Notes under the pieces: generated by a model
Seen by the model: the letters and a program-made list of their open reading frames with translations, nothing else
Databases searched by the model: none
Told to the model about the DNA's origin: nothing
Made by a program: the position numbers and the translations under genes
Shown: positions 63,344-64,000 of the stretch, piece by piece
How positions within the stretch are numbered: the stretch's first letter is position 1
Layout of the letters: every line of letters starts with the position of its first letter
NCBI RefSeq assembly: GCF_040448675.1
Contig: NZ_CP159289.1
Location: forward strand, 2,914,001 to 2,978,000
From: Dyadobacter sp. 676
GTDB lineage: Bacteria > Bacteroidota > Bacteroidia > Cytophagales > Spirosomataceae
Reading direction: 5' to 3'
Length of the DNA: 64,000 bases

Positions 63344-64000
63344 TCAGTCTTCGTATTTCTTGAAAACGACTGACGCATTATGACCTCCGAAACCGAAAGT
63401 ATTGCTCAAAGCGACATTTACACGACGTTTTTCGGCCTTATTGAATGTAAGTTTCAGGCGCGGATTAATTTCCGGGTCGTCGGTAAAATGGTTAATGGTA
63501 GGCGGCACCACCTGGTCCTTGATCGCCATGATACAGGCGGCAGCTTCGATGGCTCCTGCTCCTCCCAATAAATGCCCTGTCATCGATTTCGTTGAGCTGA
63601 TATTCAGATCATATGCATGCTCGCCGAAGAATTTTTCTATGGCCTTGATCTCCTGCGGGTCACCGATCGGGGTAGATGTACCGTGGGTATTGATGTAATC
63701 GATATCCTCAGGCTTGATGCCTGCGTTATCGACCGCATTTTTCATTACAATGTAAGCGCCGAGTCCTTCCGGATGCGGAGCGGTGATGTGATAGGCGTCG
63801 GACGACATCCCGGCACCGATCATTTCGGCGTAAATCTTTGCCCCGCGTGCTTTCGCATGTTCGAGTTCTTCCAAAATAATCGCCGCTCCTCCTTCTCCGA
63901 GCACGAAACCGTCACGGTCCTTGTCGTAAGGGCGCGAGGCAGTTTCAGGCGAATCGTTTCTTTCGGACAATGCTTTCAGTGCATTGAAACCGCCCACACC
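63344..64000 (-). CDS. fabF: 3-oxoacyl-ACP synthase II, 3' part
   Basis: Only about 217 C-terminal residues are in the window; the start is beyond the right edge, and the active-site Cys lies outside. The visible part contains [40 protein letters not shown] with the first catalytic His, and [19 protein letters not shown] with the second (after the SxxGH motif), followed by [20 protein letters not shown] elongates the growing acyl chain. It precedes rnc by 14 bases on the same strand. Confidence 0.95.
   Translation of the reverse strand, partial: GVGGFNALKALSERNDSPETASRPYDKDRDGFVLGEGGAAIILEELEHAKARGAKIYAEMIGAGMSSDAYHITAPHPEGLGAYIVMKNAVDNAGIKPEDIDYINTHGTSTPIGDPQEIKAIEKFFGEHAYDLNISSTKSMTGHLLGGAGAIEAAACIMAIKDQVVPPTINHFTDDPEINPRLKLTFNKAEKRRVNVALSNTFGFGGHNASVVFKKYED

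Noticed and set aside
1..64000. Search for insertion sequences, prophage genes, CRISPR arrays and rRNA.
   Set aside because: No transposase-like ORFs, phage structural genes, repeat-spacer arrays or rRNA-like stretches were seen.

Overview
The window looks like chromosome of a member of the Bacteroidota, order Cytophagales, most plausibly Dyadobacter or a close relative. The signs are gliding-motility (CHU_C-type) C-terminal domains, a type IX secretion (T9SS) sorting tail, Bacteroidota-type promoters (TTG, about 20 bases, TAnnTTTG), a DUF5606 protein, a RagB/SusD-free but secretome-rich gene set, and near absence of Shine-Dalgarno sequences. The genus is inference. There is one tRNA (Gln, TTG), no rRNA, no CRISPR and no recognisable insertion sequence.

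Layout. 0-4.4 kb: two tandem giant secreted proteins sharing an almost identical 1.26 kb 3' part. 4.5-12 kb: fabD, tRNA-Gln, a TetR regulator, a polysaccharide flippase, an MlaFE-type lipid ABC pair, a short-chain dehydrogenase, a ROK kinase and a family 2 glycosyltransferase. 12-21.1 kb: an accessory stretch of secreted and membrane proteins (a gene with an internal amber codon, a CBM/discoidin-like protein, a stand-alone LuxR-type HTH, a polytopic membrane protein, an SGNH esterase with T9SS tail, an ALG10-like membrane protein). 21-36 kb: murB, a SPOR lipoprotein, gmd, thioredoxin, ysxC, DUF5606, deoC, glycosyltransferase, a FabH-like synthase, M1 peptidase, meaB, a lipid kinase, SUI1 and an FtsX-type permease. 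36-48 kb: gamma-glutamyltransferase, cupin, nudK, SIMPL protein, MarR, a small AT-rich lipoprotein island with a decayed paralog, PEP carboxylase, a Xer recombinase, rpsU and ppx. 48-64 kb: zinc metalloprotease, M23 peptidase, an antitoxin/PIN toxin pair, MFS transporter, SDR, S41 protease, acetoacetyl-CoA synthetase, RluB-type pseudouridine synthase with an RG-rich extension, HtrA, Hsp20, rnc and the 3' end of fabF.

Functional threads: fatty acid synthesis (fabD, fabF, a FabH-like enzyme), envelope and surface polysaccharide building (flippase, gmd, murB, glycosyltransferases, nudK), envelope protein quality control (HtrA, S41 protease, Hsp20), and protein secretion through T9SS.

The most striking whole-window feature is that ten genes are broken by a single-base frame change, almost all inside a homopolymer of 6-8 bases; re-joining the frames restores a full family-length protein each time. 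Base-calling error in runs is the simplest explanation, but two junctions (rluB, MarR) sit on an in-phase A AAA AAG heptamer requiring exactly a -1 shift, and one (PEP carboxylase) forms an ATGA stop/start overlap, so these deserve a direct check. One further gene is broken by an in-frame TAG, which a homopolymer error cannot explain. I did not find a convincing wholly new multi-gene system; the best candidates for novelty are the recoding-like junctions, the duplicated CHU_C locus, and the palindrome-controlled toxin-antitoxin module.
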